The notes: generated from the letters alone by a model not told the origin. 64,000 nt of DNA from Providencia alcalifaciens (GCF_915403165.1 NZ_OU659204.1:1736001-1800000); one strand, 5' to 3'. Counted from the first letter of the stretch, positions 1 to 7,604 are shown. A program made the numbers and translations.

Positions 1-288
1 GAAAAGACCGAGTAATTTACTCAACTATTCACGAGATAAAAGATAACTATTCTCATTTAAGAAATCAACCCCTTTTTTCATATAACTATTAAAATTTTTT
101 ATCCCATAGAAAATCCAAAAAATGCTTAAAAAACAAATTGATTAATAGCTTTATTGGTTTGATTTATTACGTTCTCAGTTAATTCTGGCGAAAAATATTT
201 AACATTTTTTGCTTTTTCTCTGAGTGATGAAGCGAATTTTAGTGCTGATAAAGAAATAATGTTGTGAATTTGTAGCCGGAGATCTCAT

Positions 289-373
289 TTATCTTTTGAG
301 ATAAGAGACATTTACGTACAGTTGATTATAATTTTACTGTTAATGTTTATTCGATAATTTATCAGGAGGGCTT
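289..373 (+). promoter_or_regulatory. Candidate promoter and leader of the first usp gene
   Basis: Bases 1-373 contain no convincing gene and are strongly AT-rich. A small dyad (TTATCT, 4-nt spacer, AGATAA) lies at 289-304 and a perfect -10-like TATAAT at 327-332, but no good -35 sits 17 bases upstream. A strong ribosome-binding site (AGGAGG, 364-369) precedes the gene. That the dyad binds a regulator is only a possibility. Confidence 0.35.
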
Positions 374-802
374 ATGTACAAAACGATTTTGGTCCCTATC
401 GATCTCACTGAAGAAGAGTTGACCAGTAAAGCGGTTCGTCATGCGGTAAATTTAGCGAAACAATCTGGCGCAAAAATTCATCTGATCCACGTATTGCCTA
501 TCTCTTCGGCAATTATTAATGCGTATGCGTTGGGTTATATGGAAATTAAAGACCGAGCGACAGTGAAAGCAGAAGAAGACATGAAAATGCTGATGGATTC
601 GATTGATCTTCCTCATGATGATGTTAGTTACACTATCACGTTTGGTTCACCTCGTGATGAAGTGATTAACACCGCAAAAGATATTAATGCCGATATTATT
701 GTGATTGGCTCTCGCCGTCCAAATATTACGACTCACTTGTTAGGTTCTACTGCGGCAGGAATTGTTCGTTACGCGGAAACATCTGTACTGGTTGTTCGTT
801 AA
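374..802 (+). CDS. Universal stress protein, UspF-like
   Basis: A 142-residue single-domain universal stress protein. The N-terminal YKTILVPID strand and the C-terminal nucleotide-binding signature (IGSRRP near residue 114, then LLGSTAAGIVRYAETSVLVVR) are those of the ATP-binding Usp branch; the RPNITTHLLGS stretch closely resembles E. coli UspF. Such proteins are small cytoplasmic dimers linked to stress survival, with no fixed enzymatic reaction. The start is fixed by the upstream AGGAGG. A paralogue lies 650 bases downstream beyond a membrane-protein gene, so this is a usp-membrane protein-usp cluster. A strong terminator follows immediately. The family is certain; the F-type assignment is by remembered similarity. 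Confidence 0.93.
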   Translation: MYKTILVPIDLTEEELTSKAVRHAVNLAKQSGAKIHLIHVLPISSAIINAYALGYMEIKDRATVKAEEDMKMLMDSIDLPHDDVSYTITFGSPRDEVINTAKDINADIIVIGSRRPNITTHLLGSTAAGIVRYAETSVLVVR

Positions 803-815
803 TTTATTCTTTTTT

Positions 816-860
816 AAAACCTATGCAATGAAGTTTCCATAATGTTGCATAGGTTTTTTT
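816..860 (+). terminator. Intrinsic terminator after first usp gene
   Basis: Arms of 13 bases (AAAACCTATGCAA at 816-828, TTGCATAGGTTTT at 845-857) enclose a 16-nt loop and run into a T tract ending at 860. An ATG at 842 lies inside this hairpin and is therefore a poor start for the next gene. Confidence 0.85.
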
Positions 861-919
861 ATGTCGTTTACAAGATCATTGTTGAATTGGCATATCGATA
901 TGGATTGAGTAGGATTTTT

Positions 920-1258
920 ATGGAGAAATTCACTAAAGAATTAATGCGCATGGAACATTTTGTTTTGCGAGTTCTGCGTTTTTATTTTTTAGCGTTATTA
1001 GTGTTTTTTATTGGCTTACTGCCTGGAATTATTGGCTTTTATTTTATTGAAGGGCATTCGATAATGGAGTCTATGATAAACGCATTATCAATGCTGAGCG
1101 GCCAAGCAATTGAGCCCGCACCAATCACCCAAACAGGCCGCTTTTTTATCGCTATTTACGGCTTATTTTTACAAAGTGTATTCATTATTAGTATTGGCTT
1201 AATTGTCACGCCGTTTATTCATCGCATATTACATAAGTGGCACTTAGAAGAGGATTAG
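920..1258 (+). CDS. Small two-helix membrane protein resembling a K+ channel pore module
   Basis: About 112 residues if started at 920, where GAGTAGGA lies 5 bases upstream; the longer frame from 842 begins inside a terminator hairpin. Two hydrophobic segments (roughly residues 20-43 and 74-100) flank a short amphipathic helix and loop (residues 48-72), the M1-pore-M2 layout of ion-channel family 2 proteins. Where K+ channels carry T-V-G-Y-G-D this one has MLSGQAIEPAP, so the selectivity filter is not canonical. The tail HRILHKWHLEED is like small bacterial pore-like proteins of unknown role. It lies between two universal stress protein genes, which suggests a stress-linked membrane role. The fold is an inference from helix pattern; conduction is unproven. 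Confidence 0.7.
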   Translation: MEKFTKELMRMEHFVLRVLRFYFLALLVFFIGLLPGIIGFYFIEGHSIMESMINALSMLSGQAIEPAPITQTGRFFIAIYGLFLQSVFIISIGLIVTPFIHRILHKWHLEED

Positions 1259-1384
1259 ATTGAATAAGTTACCAAATGTTGTGGCTATTTTACTGAATTG
1301 ATTTTCAGATTAGTAAACCAGTTCACGACATTTTCATTTTATTCGGGCTATACTTTTCTTGGCAAAACAATAACCATTAAACCG

Positions 1385-1428
1385 CTATCTCATCTATTCA
1401 AAAAACGAATAAATTGAATGAGAGATAG
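1385..1428 (+). promoter_or_regulatory. Hairpin in leader of second usp gene
   Basis: CTATCTC (1385-1391) pairs with GAGATAG (1422-1428), and inside it TATTC (1395-1399) pairs with GAATA (1407-1411) around an A-rich loop. It ends 6 bases before the ribosome-binding site GAGAGGGG (1435-1442), so if transcribed it could affect translation or mRNA stability. No T tract follows, so it is not a terminator. Confidence 0.4.
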
Positions 1429-1447
1429 ATCCTTGAGAGGGGCTTAT

Positions 1448-1897
1448 ATGAATAAAACTATTTTGGTTCCCGTTGATATTTCTGAAGATGCATTGACCGA
1501 TAAAGCGTTAAAGCAAGCCATTCATTTAGCAAAAATGGATAACGCGAACATCCATCTATTTCACTCAGTGCCAGATGTTTCAAGATTTTCGATGAGTTAT
1601 AGCTATCATTATGATTTGCTAGCTTCATTTACGAAAAAAGCCATTGAGCGCTCGGAAGAACAGCTGGTTGAACTGGTTAATCACATTGTGAAAGATATGG
1701 ATTTCCCTGCTGATAGGATCTCTTATAAAGTGGAGTTTGGCTCACCAAGAGAAAAAGTATTAGATGAAGCGGAGAAAGTTCATGCCGACCTTATTGTGGT
1801 TGGCTCGCGCAACCCAAGTATTTCAACACACTTATTAGGTTCGAATGCTTCGGGGATCGTCTCTTATGCAAAAATATCCGTTTTAGTCGTAAGATAG
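1448..1897 (+). CDS. Universal stress protein, second paralogue
   Basis: A 149-residue Usp-domain protein (NKTILVPVDIS at the N terminus; nucleotide-binding VVGSRNPS and LLGSNASGIVSYAKISVLVVR at the C terminus). It shares the overall pattern of the usp gene at 374 and probably arose by duplication, with a longer central loop rich in Tyr and Ser (residues 37-52). The start at 1448 is chosen for the GAGAGGGG ribosome-binding site 6 bases upstream; an in-frame start at 1418 lies in the leader hairpin region. It ends in a bidirectional terminator shared with the convergent gene. The role is stress resistance by family; exact ligand unknown. Confidence 0.92.
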   Translation: MNKTILVPVDISEDALTDKALKQAIHLAKMDNANIHLFHSVPDVSRFSMSYSYHYDLLASFTKKAIERSEEQLVELVNHIVKDMDFPADRISYKVEFGSPREKVLDEAEKVHADLIVVGSRNPSISTHLLGSNASGIVSYAKISVLVVR

Positions 1898-1930
1898 TTT
1901 TATTATTTAATACATAAACTGGATGCATAA

Positions 1931-1957
1931 AAAAGACCTGAGTTATCAGGTCTTTTT
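1931..1957. terminator. Bidirectional terminator between convergent genes
   Basis: AAAAGACCTGA, GTTA tetraloop, TCAGGTCTTTTT. The A tract on one side and T tract on the other allow termination of both the usp gene and the convergent secreted-protein gene. Confidence 0.88.
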
Positions 1958-1968
1958 CTTTGGCGCAA

Positions 1969-2262
1969 TTAGGATTTATTGACTGTTTCTTTAGCATGCT
2001 CAATAGCTGTTAATGCTTGGCTACATGCTTGTTCCTGTGTATCTTCAGGATAACTTGCGAGGGTTTTTCTCGCGTCTTCTAATTGTGATTTCATTAATGC
2101 GATTTGTTCACTCGCATTAGGCTCATTCTTATATTGTTCTTCAGCTTGTTGAACTAGCGCATTCATTTCTTTGAAATATTTGTCACAAACTTGTCCTGCA
2201 TTTGCATTCAATGCAGTCAGCGAAACAAATAGACCCAATGCAATTGGCAGAATATTTTTCAT
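1969..2262 (-). CDS. Small secreted protein, probable DUF5339 family
   Basis: About 97 residues from an ATG at 2262 (a second ATG at 2265 is equally possible). A signal peptide is clear: MKNILPIALGLFVSLTALNA with cleavage after ANA. The mature part is about 75 residues, helical and rich in Gln, Glu and Lys, with two cysteines (CDKYFKEM and QACSQAL) that could form one disulfide across a helical hairpin. The pattern fits the DUF5339 family of small periplasmic proteins of enterobacteria, whose function is unknown. It is monocistronic and converges on the usp gene. Confidence 0.75.
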   Translation of the reverse strand: MKNILPIALGLFVSLTALNANAGQVCDKYFKEMNALVQQAEEQYKNEPNASEQIALMKSQLEDARKTLASYPEDTQEQACSQALTAIEHAKETVNKS

Positions 2263-2417
2263 CATCTTTTCACTTTCAAAAGTCATATTTTGGCCAGCAT
2301 AGCATCCCATTTTTTAAAAAGACATCGGCCAATGATGAATATTTCAGTGCGTTTTAATTTTTATCAAATTAATCATGCCAATATTAAAGGAAGTGGCTAT
2401 AGCATAAATTGCAAATT

Positions 2418-2436
2418 ATAAATGAGAATCATTCTT
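2418..2436 (+). promoter_or_regulatory. Fur-box-like site
   Basis: The 19-mer matches 13 of 19 positions of GATAATGATAATCATTATC, including the core AATCATT (2427-2433) and AATGA on the other half. It overlaps a TTGACT -35-like hexamer at 2435-2440, with a weak -10 (TACATT, 2459-2464), so iron-dependent repression of the gene at 2509 is likely. Confidence 0.6.
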
Positions 2437-2450
2437 GACTGAGTGTAATG

Positions 2451-2478
2451 ATAAAGTGTACATTCCAGTACACTTTAT
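2451..2478. repeat. Perfect 11-bp inverted repeat upstream of unknown gene
   Basis: ATAAAGTGTAC (2451-2461) and GTACACTTTAT (2468-2478) are perfect inverted copies around the 6-base centre ATTCCA. It lies between the Fur-like box and the ribosome-binding site of the next gene and overlaps the probable transcription start. No T tract follows. It could be an operator, perhaps for the nearby TetR-family regulator, or a 5' mRNA hairpin. Confidence 0.65.
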
Positions 2479-2508
2479 TGAGTTAACAACCCAACGTAAG
2501 GAATGATA

Positions 2509-2916
2509 ATGAATAACAGTATTATGATTAATATTCAAAACTGGCCTGTCTGCACGATGAATACATTTCCAACATCAATGATGGAGACGCAGTCATGGTT
2601 ATCGGAACTTGAGCAGCTATTAGCGAAAAAGACCCAATTTGTTTTAATTTATCCGCCAATGGAGCCGAAAGGGAAACCAACAGCAGAAGACATGGAATGT
2701 ATGAAATTTGTGCGTCGTTGGTTGAAAGATGGAAGAGAGGGGATGACAGAATATTGTCGAGCTATGGTAATTACATTACAGCCAGATGGGGGGGATAAAG
2801 ATGAAATGGAGCGCACAGCACCTGTTATTTCATCTCTGTATGGACCTGAAGTTTTTTTAGTGGAAAGCTCTCAAGCTGCGCAACAGCGAGCCACTGAAAT
2901 TTTAAATGAGCTATGA
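2509..2916 (+). CDS. Unknown cytoplasmic protein, probably iron-regulated
   Basis: About 135 residues from the ATG at 2509, spaced 6 bases from TAAGGA; an in-frame ATG at 2503 is too close to that site. There is no signal peptide or membrane segment. The sequence has an N-terminal part with WLSELEQLL, a strand FVLIYPP (near residue 45), a basic helix FVRRWLKDGREG, and a second strand AMVITLQPDGG, an alternating alpha/beta pattern. I do not recognise the family. The Fur-like box and the perfect dyad upstream suggest tight regulation. Its stop overlaps by 6 bases the 3' end of the convergent TetR-family gene. Confidence 0.75.
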   Translation: MNNSIMINIQNWPVCTMNTFPTSMMETQSWLSELEQLLAKKTQFVLIYPPMEPKGKPTAEDMECMKFVRRWLKDGREGMTEYCRAMVITLQPDGGDKDEMERTAPVISSLYGPEVFLVESSQAAQQRATEILNEL

Positions 2917-3549
2917 TTTACTGGAACTAATTTTACGAATATAGCTAGCGATGATATCCACGGAAAGCCCGATTTGTTGATGGATAAATTCATCGCTAGG
3001 TTTAAAGTTTTCGATACAGAAGGTTTTGATAAAAACATCTGCTTTTAGCATCTCAAGATAACGGGATGAAATACTTAATAGTGTGGCTTTATCGACTTTT
3101 ACAGTCGGAATTTGTGCAAGCTTTTCGGCAAGGCGCTGATAGCTTTGCACGGGGCCTTGTTCGAAAAAGAGTTGGCTAATATCAGGGAAGCGGTTGTATT
3201 CCCCTAAAATTAGGCGATATAGCCCGATAGATTGGGGTTTAATCACATTGACTAAAAAACGCGAACCATAAAACGATAATACCGCTTCAATGTTGTCTAA
3301 AGGTGGCTCTTTATGGTCTGGCTCGGTGAAAATATCGTCTATCATGTGTGCCACGACTGCAGCAAATAAACCTTCTTTATCCCCAAAGTTTTTATACAGC
3401 GTCGAACGGGAGCCTCCCGCACGTTCGATGATCATATCTAATGTCGTGCCTTCAAAACCGTATTGCAGAAAAATATCTGCCGCAGCCATAATGAGCGCTT
3501 GATGGCGACGCTGTCCTTTTGGTGTTTTGGCTGAATTTGTCTGGTTCAT
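2911..3549 (-). CDS. TetR/AcrR-family transcriptional regulator
   Basis: 212 residues. The N-terminal helix-turn-helix of the family is clear: ALIMAAADIFLQYGFEGTTLDMI, then GGSRSTLYKNFGDKEGLFAAVV (residues 17-68). The C-terminal ligand-binding half (about 70-205) is of the type seen in AefR/YcfQ-like regulators, with LGEYNRFP and FFEQGP motifs. The ligand is not evident. It converges with, and overlaps by 6 bases, the iron-box gene on the plus strand, and is divergent from yjjP with a 147-base shared upstream region, so yjjPB, itself, or the dyad at 2451 are candidate targets. Confidence 0.92.
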   Translation of the reverse strand: MNQTNSAKTPKGQRRHQALIMAAADIFLQYGFEGTTLDMIIERAGGSRSTLYKNFGDKEGLFAAVVAHMIDDIFTEPDHKEPPLDNIEAVLSFYGSRFLVNVIKPQSIGLYRLILGEYNRFPDISQLFFEQGPVQSYQRLAEKLAQIPTVKVDKATLLSISSRYLEMLKADVFIKTFCIENFKPSDEFIHQQIGLSVDIIASYIRKISSSKS

Positions 3550-3696
3550 GAAATCAATTTCCTAACAAAATGGCGCACGGGGCTAAATTATCTGAAAGAG
3601 GTCATAATTCAGTTTGTTATTTTCCTCTATGATGTATATGAATATTATCATGTTTAAATCAATATCTGAATTTTTGTCAAATCCTTGGGGGAGAGA

Positions 3697-4509
3697 ATGA
3701 AGGATTGCATAGCTGATGAAAAAATGCAGGGAGAAGAAAAGGTTGTTGATATACAGAGAGAAATTACAAAACTGTGTATTGAATGCGGTTTGCTGCTATT
3801 ACAGCATGGGGCTGAGAGTATGCTGGTTGAGCAGTTAACAACGCGTTTAGGCATCGCTTTGGGCGCTAGTCAGGTAGATAGTGCGATTTCATCTAACTCA
3901 CTCGTATTAACCACAATCATCGATGGGCGCTGTTTAACATCGACTCGGCGGATTATTGACCGTGGCATTAATATGCATGTAGTGACTGAAGTTCAGCATG
4001 CAGTGATCCTCGTTGAACACCACTTACTTGACCGTAAACAATTACAAAAAAAATTAGCGGGTATCAAACCATTACGTTATCCCCGCTGGCTAATGGTGGT
4101 GATGGTGGCGCTTTCTTGTGCTTGCTTCAGTTCCCTTAACGGTGGTGGTTGGGAAAGTGCGTTGATCACCTTTATGGCAAGTGGTTGCGCGATGTATATC
4201 CGGCAAGTGCTAACATCTCACCAGATTAATCCATTGATTAACTTCTGTATTACAGCATTTGTCGCGACGTCAGTTTCGGGTTTATTACTCAAAGTACCCT
4301 ATTTAAATGTAACTGAAACCATTGCCATGGCAGCAAGCGTGTTGTTGTTAGTCCCCGGATTTCCATTAATTAATGCGGTGGCGGATATGTTCAAAGGCCA
4401 TGTGAATACAGGGATTGCTCGATGGATGATGGCCAGTTTATTAACGCTGGCAACCTGTATCGGCGTGGTATTGGCGATGATCATTTGGAATCTGAGGGAG
4501 TGGGCCTAA
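3697..4509 (+). CDS. Threonine/serine exporter-type protein YjjP
   Basis: 270 residues from the ATG at 3697, preceded by GGGGAGAG; a TTG at 3685 within that site is rejected. An N-terminal cytoplasmic domain (about 1-130, with [17 protein letters not shown] and [13 protein letters not shown]) is followed by five hydrophobic segments, including [20 protein letters not shown], the ThrE-family signature. In E. coli YjjP works with YjjB as an inner-membrane dicarboxylate (succinate) exporter; in other bacteria related ThrE exports threonine and serine. Its stop overlaps the yjjB start (TAATG), showing tight coupling. Which substrate is exported here cannot be told from sequence. Confidence 0.93.
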   Translation: MKDCIADEKMQGEEKVVDIQREITKLCIECGLLLLQHGAESMLVEQLTTRLGIALGASQVDSAISSNSLVLTTIIDGRCLTSTRRIIDRGINMHVVTEVQHAVILVEHHLLDRKQLQKKLAGIKPLRYPRWLMVVMVALSCACFSSLNGGGWESALITFMASGCAMYIRQVLTSHQINPLINFCITAFVATSVSGLLLKVPYLNVTETIAMAASVLLLVPGFPLINAVADMFKGHVNTGIARWMMASLLTLATCIGVVLAMIIWNLREWA

Positions 4510-4970
4510 TGTTTTTCATTGAGCTAATTGAGAAAATGGTCTTAGCGGCTGTCCCTGCTGTCGGTTTTGCAATGGTATTTAATGTGCCAGTGAGGGCATT
4601 GAAATATTGTGGATTATTAGGTGCCATTGGCTATGGTTCCCGAATGATTTTAATGTTACTGGGGTTGCAAATTGAATGGGCGAGTTTTCTTGCCGCGATT
4701 TTAATTGGCATGATTGGGATCCAGTGGTCGCGCTGGTGGCTGGCGCATCCGAAAGTTTTTACCGTTGCAGCGGTTATTCCTATGTTTCCGGGGATCAGCG
4801 CCTATATCGCAATGATTTCTGTGGTGAAAATTTCCCAATATGGCTATACCCCAGAGTTAATGGAAACTCTAGTTACTTATTTTTTAAGGGCATCTTTTAT
4901 TGTCGGTGCGCTCTCTATCGGCATTTCGTTACCGGGATTGTGGCTATATCGCAAAAAGCCAAGTGTTTGA
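4509..4970 (+). CDS. YjjB, partner subunit of the YjjPB exporter
   Basis: 153 residues, starting at the ATG that overlaps the yjjP stop by one base. It is almost entirely hydrophobic with about five membrane segments and contains the conserved [16 protein letters not shown] motif that echoes the [12 protein letters not shown] motif in YjjP, as expected for two halves of one ThrE-type transporter split into two genes. It probably needs YjjP for function. A hairpin terminator follows at 5026-5057. Length and start match the enterobacterial family. Confidence 0.93.
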   Translation: MFFIELIEKMVLAAVPAVGFAMVFNVPVRALKYCGLLGAIGYGSRMILMLLGLQIEWASFLAAILIGMIGIQWSRWWLAHPKVFTVAAVIPMFPGISAYIAMISVVKISQYGYTPELMETLVTYFLRASFIVGALSIGISLPGLWLYRKKPSV

Positions 4971-5025
4971 TACTCAATAATGTTTTATTGCTAGAACCCA
5001 TTAAGTAATAAACCACGGAATAGCA

Positions 5026-5057
5026 AAAGCGTTAATTGATAGTGATTAACGTTTTTT
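5026..5057 (+). terminator. Terminator of yjjPB
   Basis: CGTTAAT (5030-5036), 8-nt loop, ATTAACG (5045-5051), then a run of T. The remainder of the 4971-5266 gap is AT-rich and presumably holds the endA promoter; no clear hexamer pair stands out. Confidence 0.7.
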
Positions 5058-5266
5058 GTTAACAAAGCTTGTTATCTATTTTTTGTATATTATTGCACAA
5101 ATTCCGATATTGCCTTTTATGTTATAAAATTGAGTATCAATTGATATCAAAAAGACTTATATTTCATCCAACTAGCGAGTATACATAGCGCATTCGGCAA
5201 TTTTTGCATGAATAACTTACGTGTTGTATTTAATAAATTGCTTTTTTTCCTATCAATGGTGTTATT

Positions 5267-6262
5267 TTGAAACAGATTTTTTATTTTTCGCGCATGATCA
5301 TTGCGTTAGTATGTTTTTCCTCGTTATCTATCTCTTCCGTTTATGCTGCACCGAACAATTTCACTGAAGCGAAGACGTCCAGTAAAAGCCTCGTTTATGG
5401 AGATCAAAATCATCAAGGACAAGGAACGCTATATTGTGGCTGTGAGTGGGAATGGACAGGTAAAAGTGGTGGACAAGTTGATTTAGCCTCCTGCGGCTAC
5501 CAAGTGCGCAAGCAACAGAGTCGTGCAGAGCGAATTGAGTGGGAGCATATTGTTCCTGCTTGGGTATTTGGTCATCAAAGACAGTGCTGGCAGAGTGGTG
5601 GTCGTAAAAATTGCGTCTCAACTGACCCTGTGTTTTCTCGAATGGAGGCAGATCTGCATAACCTCGCACCTTCAATTGGGGAAGTGAACGGTGACCGCAG
5701 TAATTGGAGCTATGGTCAGTTACCTGCTAATGCGCCTTATTCTTACGGTGCATGTCGTAGCCGCATTGATTTTAAACAAAAAATCTTTGAACCGCGCGAC
5801 GAAGTGAAAGGGCAGGTCGCTCGAGTCTATTTCTATATGCATGACCGCTATAATTTATCCATGTCACGCCAACAGCAGCAGTTATTTATGGCGTGGGATA
5901 AACAGTATCCTGTAGATGAATGGGAACAAAAACGTGACCAGCGCATTGCTAAATTGATGGGGCATCATAACCCATTTGTGACGGGTGAAAGAACATGGAG
6001 TTTAGGGCACAAAAATAGCGGCGATGGCTTAAATATGAGTGATAAGCCCAGCGAAATAGTCCCTCAGCCAGTACCTCAGTCTATCCCAAACAAGAAGGAA
6101 GGTGAGACGCAGGTAAAAGGTAACCGTAATTCAAAAAAATATCATTTATCCCACTGCTCTGGGTTTAAAACCTTGTCGGATAAAAATGCGGAATTCTTTG
6201 CTAATGAAGCGGACGCACAGGCAAAAGGTTATCAACTAGCGGGTAACTGTAAGCCTCGTTAA
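5267..6262 (+). CDS. Secreted endonuclease I (EndA) with extra C-terminal domain
   Basis: 331 residues from a TTG at 5267; an internal ATG at 5294 is possible but would shorten the signal peptide. The signal sequence ends near SSVYA. The catalytic core has the endonuclease I signatures EWEHIVPAWVFG (general-base His) and DLHNLAPSIGEVNGDRSNW (metal-binding Asn), plus several paired cysteines of the periplasmic enzyme. E. coli EndA is about 235 residues; here a Pro-rich linker (SEIVPQPVPQSIP) leads to a C-terminal module of about 50 residues (NRNSKKYHLSHCSGF ... AQAKGYQLAGNC) resembling the Ada-type Zn-binding fold found behind other nucleases. The enzyme should degrade double-stranded DNA in the periplasm or outside the cell. 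A strong terminator follows. Confidence 0.93.
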   Translation: MKQIFYFSRMIIALVCFSSLSISSVYAAPNNFTEAKTSSKSLVYGDQNHQGQGTLYCGCEWEWTGKSGGQVDLASCGYQVRKQQSRAERIEWEHIVPAWVFGHQRQCWQSGGRKNCVSTDPVFSRMEADLHNLAPSIGEVNGDRSNWSYGQLPANAPYSYGACRSRIDFKQKIFEPRDEVKGQVARVYFYMHDRYNLSMSRQQQQLFMAWDKQYPVDEWEQKRDQRIAKLMGHHNPFVTGERTWSLGHKNSGDGLNMSDKPSEIVPQPVPQSIPNKKEGETQVKGNRNSKKYHLSHCSGFKTLSDKNAEFFANEADAQAKGYQLAGNCKPR

Positions 6263-6270
6263 TAGAATCG

Positions 6271-6314
6271 AACTGTAATAATTCAGTCAATTTAGCGAGT
6301 TATTACAGTTTTTC
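6271..6314 (+). terminator. Terminator of endA
   Basis: Perfect 11-base arms AACTGTAATAA (6271-6281) and TTATTACAGTT (6300-6310) with an 18-nt loop and a following T tract. Confidence 0.85.
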
Positions 6315-6487
6315 TATATGCAATTTTTCACAGATTATCTGATGGATGCGTGAATTTACACATTTTTTGTTAATTTAAAGTTGTCATTCAAAAAAAACTC
6401 GCGCTATATTTATTCTATGGAAACGTTGTAGGTTGATGATATTCGGGTCAATGCAATATTTTGTGGTGAGTTCGAGTATTTTTTATA

Positions 6488-6505
6488 TTGTCATAATATT
6501 GTCAC
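6488..6505 (+). promoter_or_regulatory. Pho box upstream of phoH
   Basis: Two 7-base half-sites TTGTCAT (6488-6494) and TTGTCAC (6499-6505) are separated by AATA, the 11-base periodicity of PhoB-binding boxes. A further TTGTCAT occurs at 6381-6387. In E. coli phoH is a Pho-regulon gene, which agrees. The -10 probably lies around 6513-6520, giving a leader of over 200 nt. Confidence 0.75.
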
Positions 6506-6549
6506 GCAGATTCTTTAGTTTACGAGTATCGCCTGTATAGGAGAAACGA

Positions 6550-6660
6550 ATGAGAACTAGGTGTTTGTTAATCAATATGCGAAACCGGTTACCACCCCAT
6601 CATGGAACTGACATGATGAGATTGCTAACCGGTTTTTTTATACCTGAATTATCAACCTAG
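6550..6660 (+). CDS. Putative 36-residue leader peptide of phoH
   Basis: A short open frame starts at an ATG 6 bases after AGGAGAAA and ends with TAG at 6660, about 90 bases before phoH. The peptide begins MRTRCLLINMRNRLPPHHG and contains four arginines in its first 24 residues. Its codons run straight through the hairpin at 6582-6639, so translating ribosomes would disrupt it, the layout of an attenuation leader. Whether it is translated is unknown; I know of no family for it. Confidence 0.4.
   Translation: MRTRCLLINMRNRLPPHHGTDMMRLLTGFFIPELST
6582..6639 (+). terminator. Nested hairpin with U tract in the phoH leader (possible attenuator)
   Basis: Outer arms AAACCGGTTA (6582-6591) and TAACCGGTTT (6626-6635) enclose an inner 7-base stem CATCATG (6598-6604) / CATGATG (6612-6618); seven T follow from 6633. 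It has the form of an intrinsic terminator but sits between the Pho-box promoter and phoH, inside a short open frame, so it would lower read-through into phoH unless disrupted. Confidence 0.75.
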
Positions 6661-6749
6661 GCAACACAAGAGCTTGAAGGGAGCTCCTCTCTGTTTTGAA
6701 TAGTTCGTCATCTGAATTGACATCATCGATACCTGGAAGGGTTAATACT

Positions 6750-7532
6750 ATGAGTAGACAGAAAGCTGCAACAAAAGCACGTCGTGAAATGAAACGTACA
6801 TCACGCAAAGACCGTTCAGGGAGGGATATGAACAACGTTACCTCCTTCGCCGAATATACAGGCATAGAGCCGATAGGCATGGCGAAAGAACGTCGCGATG
6901 AAACTCCGATAACACCACGTAATGAAACCCAGAAGCTCTATATTAATTCCATCAAGCACAAGCAGTTGATTTTCGCTAACGGTGAGGCAGGATGCGGTAA
7001 AACCTATATCAGTACTGCATTAGCCGCGGATGCCTTGATTAACAAGGAAATTAGTAAAATCATTGTCACGAGACCCGTGTTACAAGCGGAGGAAGATCTT
7101 GGTTTCTTACCGGGAGATATGTCTGAAAAGTTCGCACCTTATTTCCGCCCTGTTTATGACGTATTAATGAAGCGATTAGGCGCTTCGTTCCTGCAGTATT
7201 GTTTACGCCCTGAGATTGCTAAAGTCGAAATAGCGCCGTTTGCTTATATGCGTGGTCGTACATTCGAAAATGCCATTGTGATCCTCGATGAAGCACAGAA
7301 CGTCACGGTCACTCAAATGAAGATGTTTTTAACCCGTTTGGGTGAAAATGTAACGGTAATTGTGAACGGTGACGTGACCCAATGTGATTTATCAAGCGGC
7401 GTTCAGTCAGGTTTGGGGGATGCATTACAGCGTTTTAGTAGCGATGAAATGGTCTCAATGGTTAATTTCACAATTGATGATTGTGTGAGATCCCAGCTGT
7501 GTCACAAGGCACTGCTGGCTTACAATGACTAA
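6750..7532 (+). CDS. PhoH family ATPase
   Basis: 260 residues from the ATG at 6750 (GGAAGGG 10 bases upstream); the frame continues upstream to 6696 but homology to E. coli PhoH begins at MSRQKAATKARRE. It has Walker A GEAGCGKT (about 78-85), the TRPVLQAEEDLGFLPGD block, Walker B VILDEAQNV and the GDVTQCDL sensor segment, all of the PhoH P-loop ATPase domain. The N-terminal 50 residues are highly basic, suiting nucleic-acid contact. PhoH is a phosphate-starvation-induced cytoplasmic ATPase of unclear role, possibly RNA-related. Control by the upstream Pho box and leader is likely. A terminator follows at 7574-7602. Confidence 0.95.
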   Translation: MSRQKAATKARREMKRTSRKDRSGRDMNNVTSFAEYTGIEPIGMAKERRDETPITPRNETQKLYINSIKHKQLIFANGEAGCGKTYISTALAADALINKEISKIIVTRPVLQAEEDLGFLPGDMSEKFAPYFRPVYDVLMKRLGASFLQYCLRPEIAKVEIAPFAYMRGRTFENAIVILDEAQNVTVTQMKMFLTRLGENVTVIVNGDVTQCDLSSGVQSGLGDALQRFSSDEMVSMVNFTIDDCVRSQLCHKALLAYND

Positions 7533-7573
7533 TATAATGAGTTTAACTCACTACACAGGCTAATTAATGCATG

Positions 7574-7602
7574 AAACTGCCCCAGTTTAGGGGCAGTTTT
7601 TT
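7574..7602 (+). terminator. Terminator after phoH
   Basis: AAACTGCCCC, loop AGTTTA, GGGGCAGTTT and a T tract. It abuts the 3' end of the convergent gene at 7605. Confidence 0.9.
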
Positions 7603-7604
7603 AG

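Noticed and set aside
842..919. N-terminal extension of the pore-like protein to the ATG at 842
   Set aside because: That ATG lies in the loop of the terminator hairpin for the upstream usp gene and lacks a ribosome-binding site; 920 has a good one.
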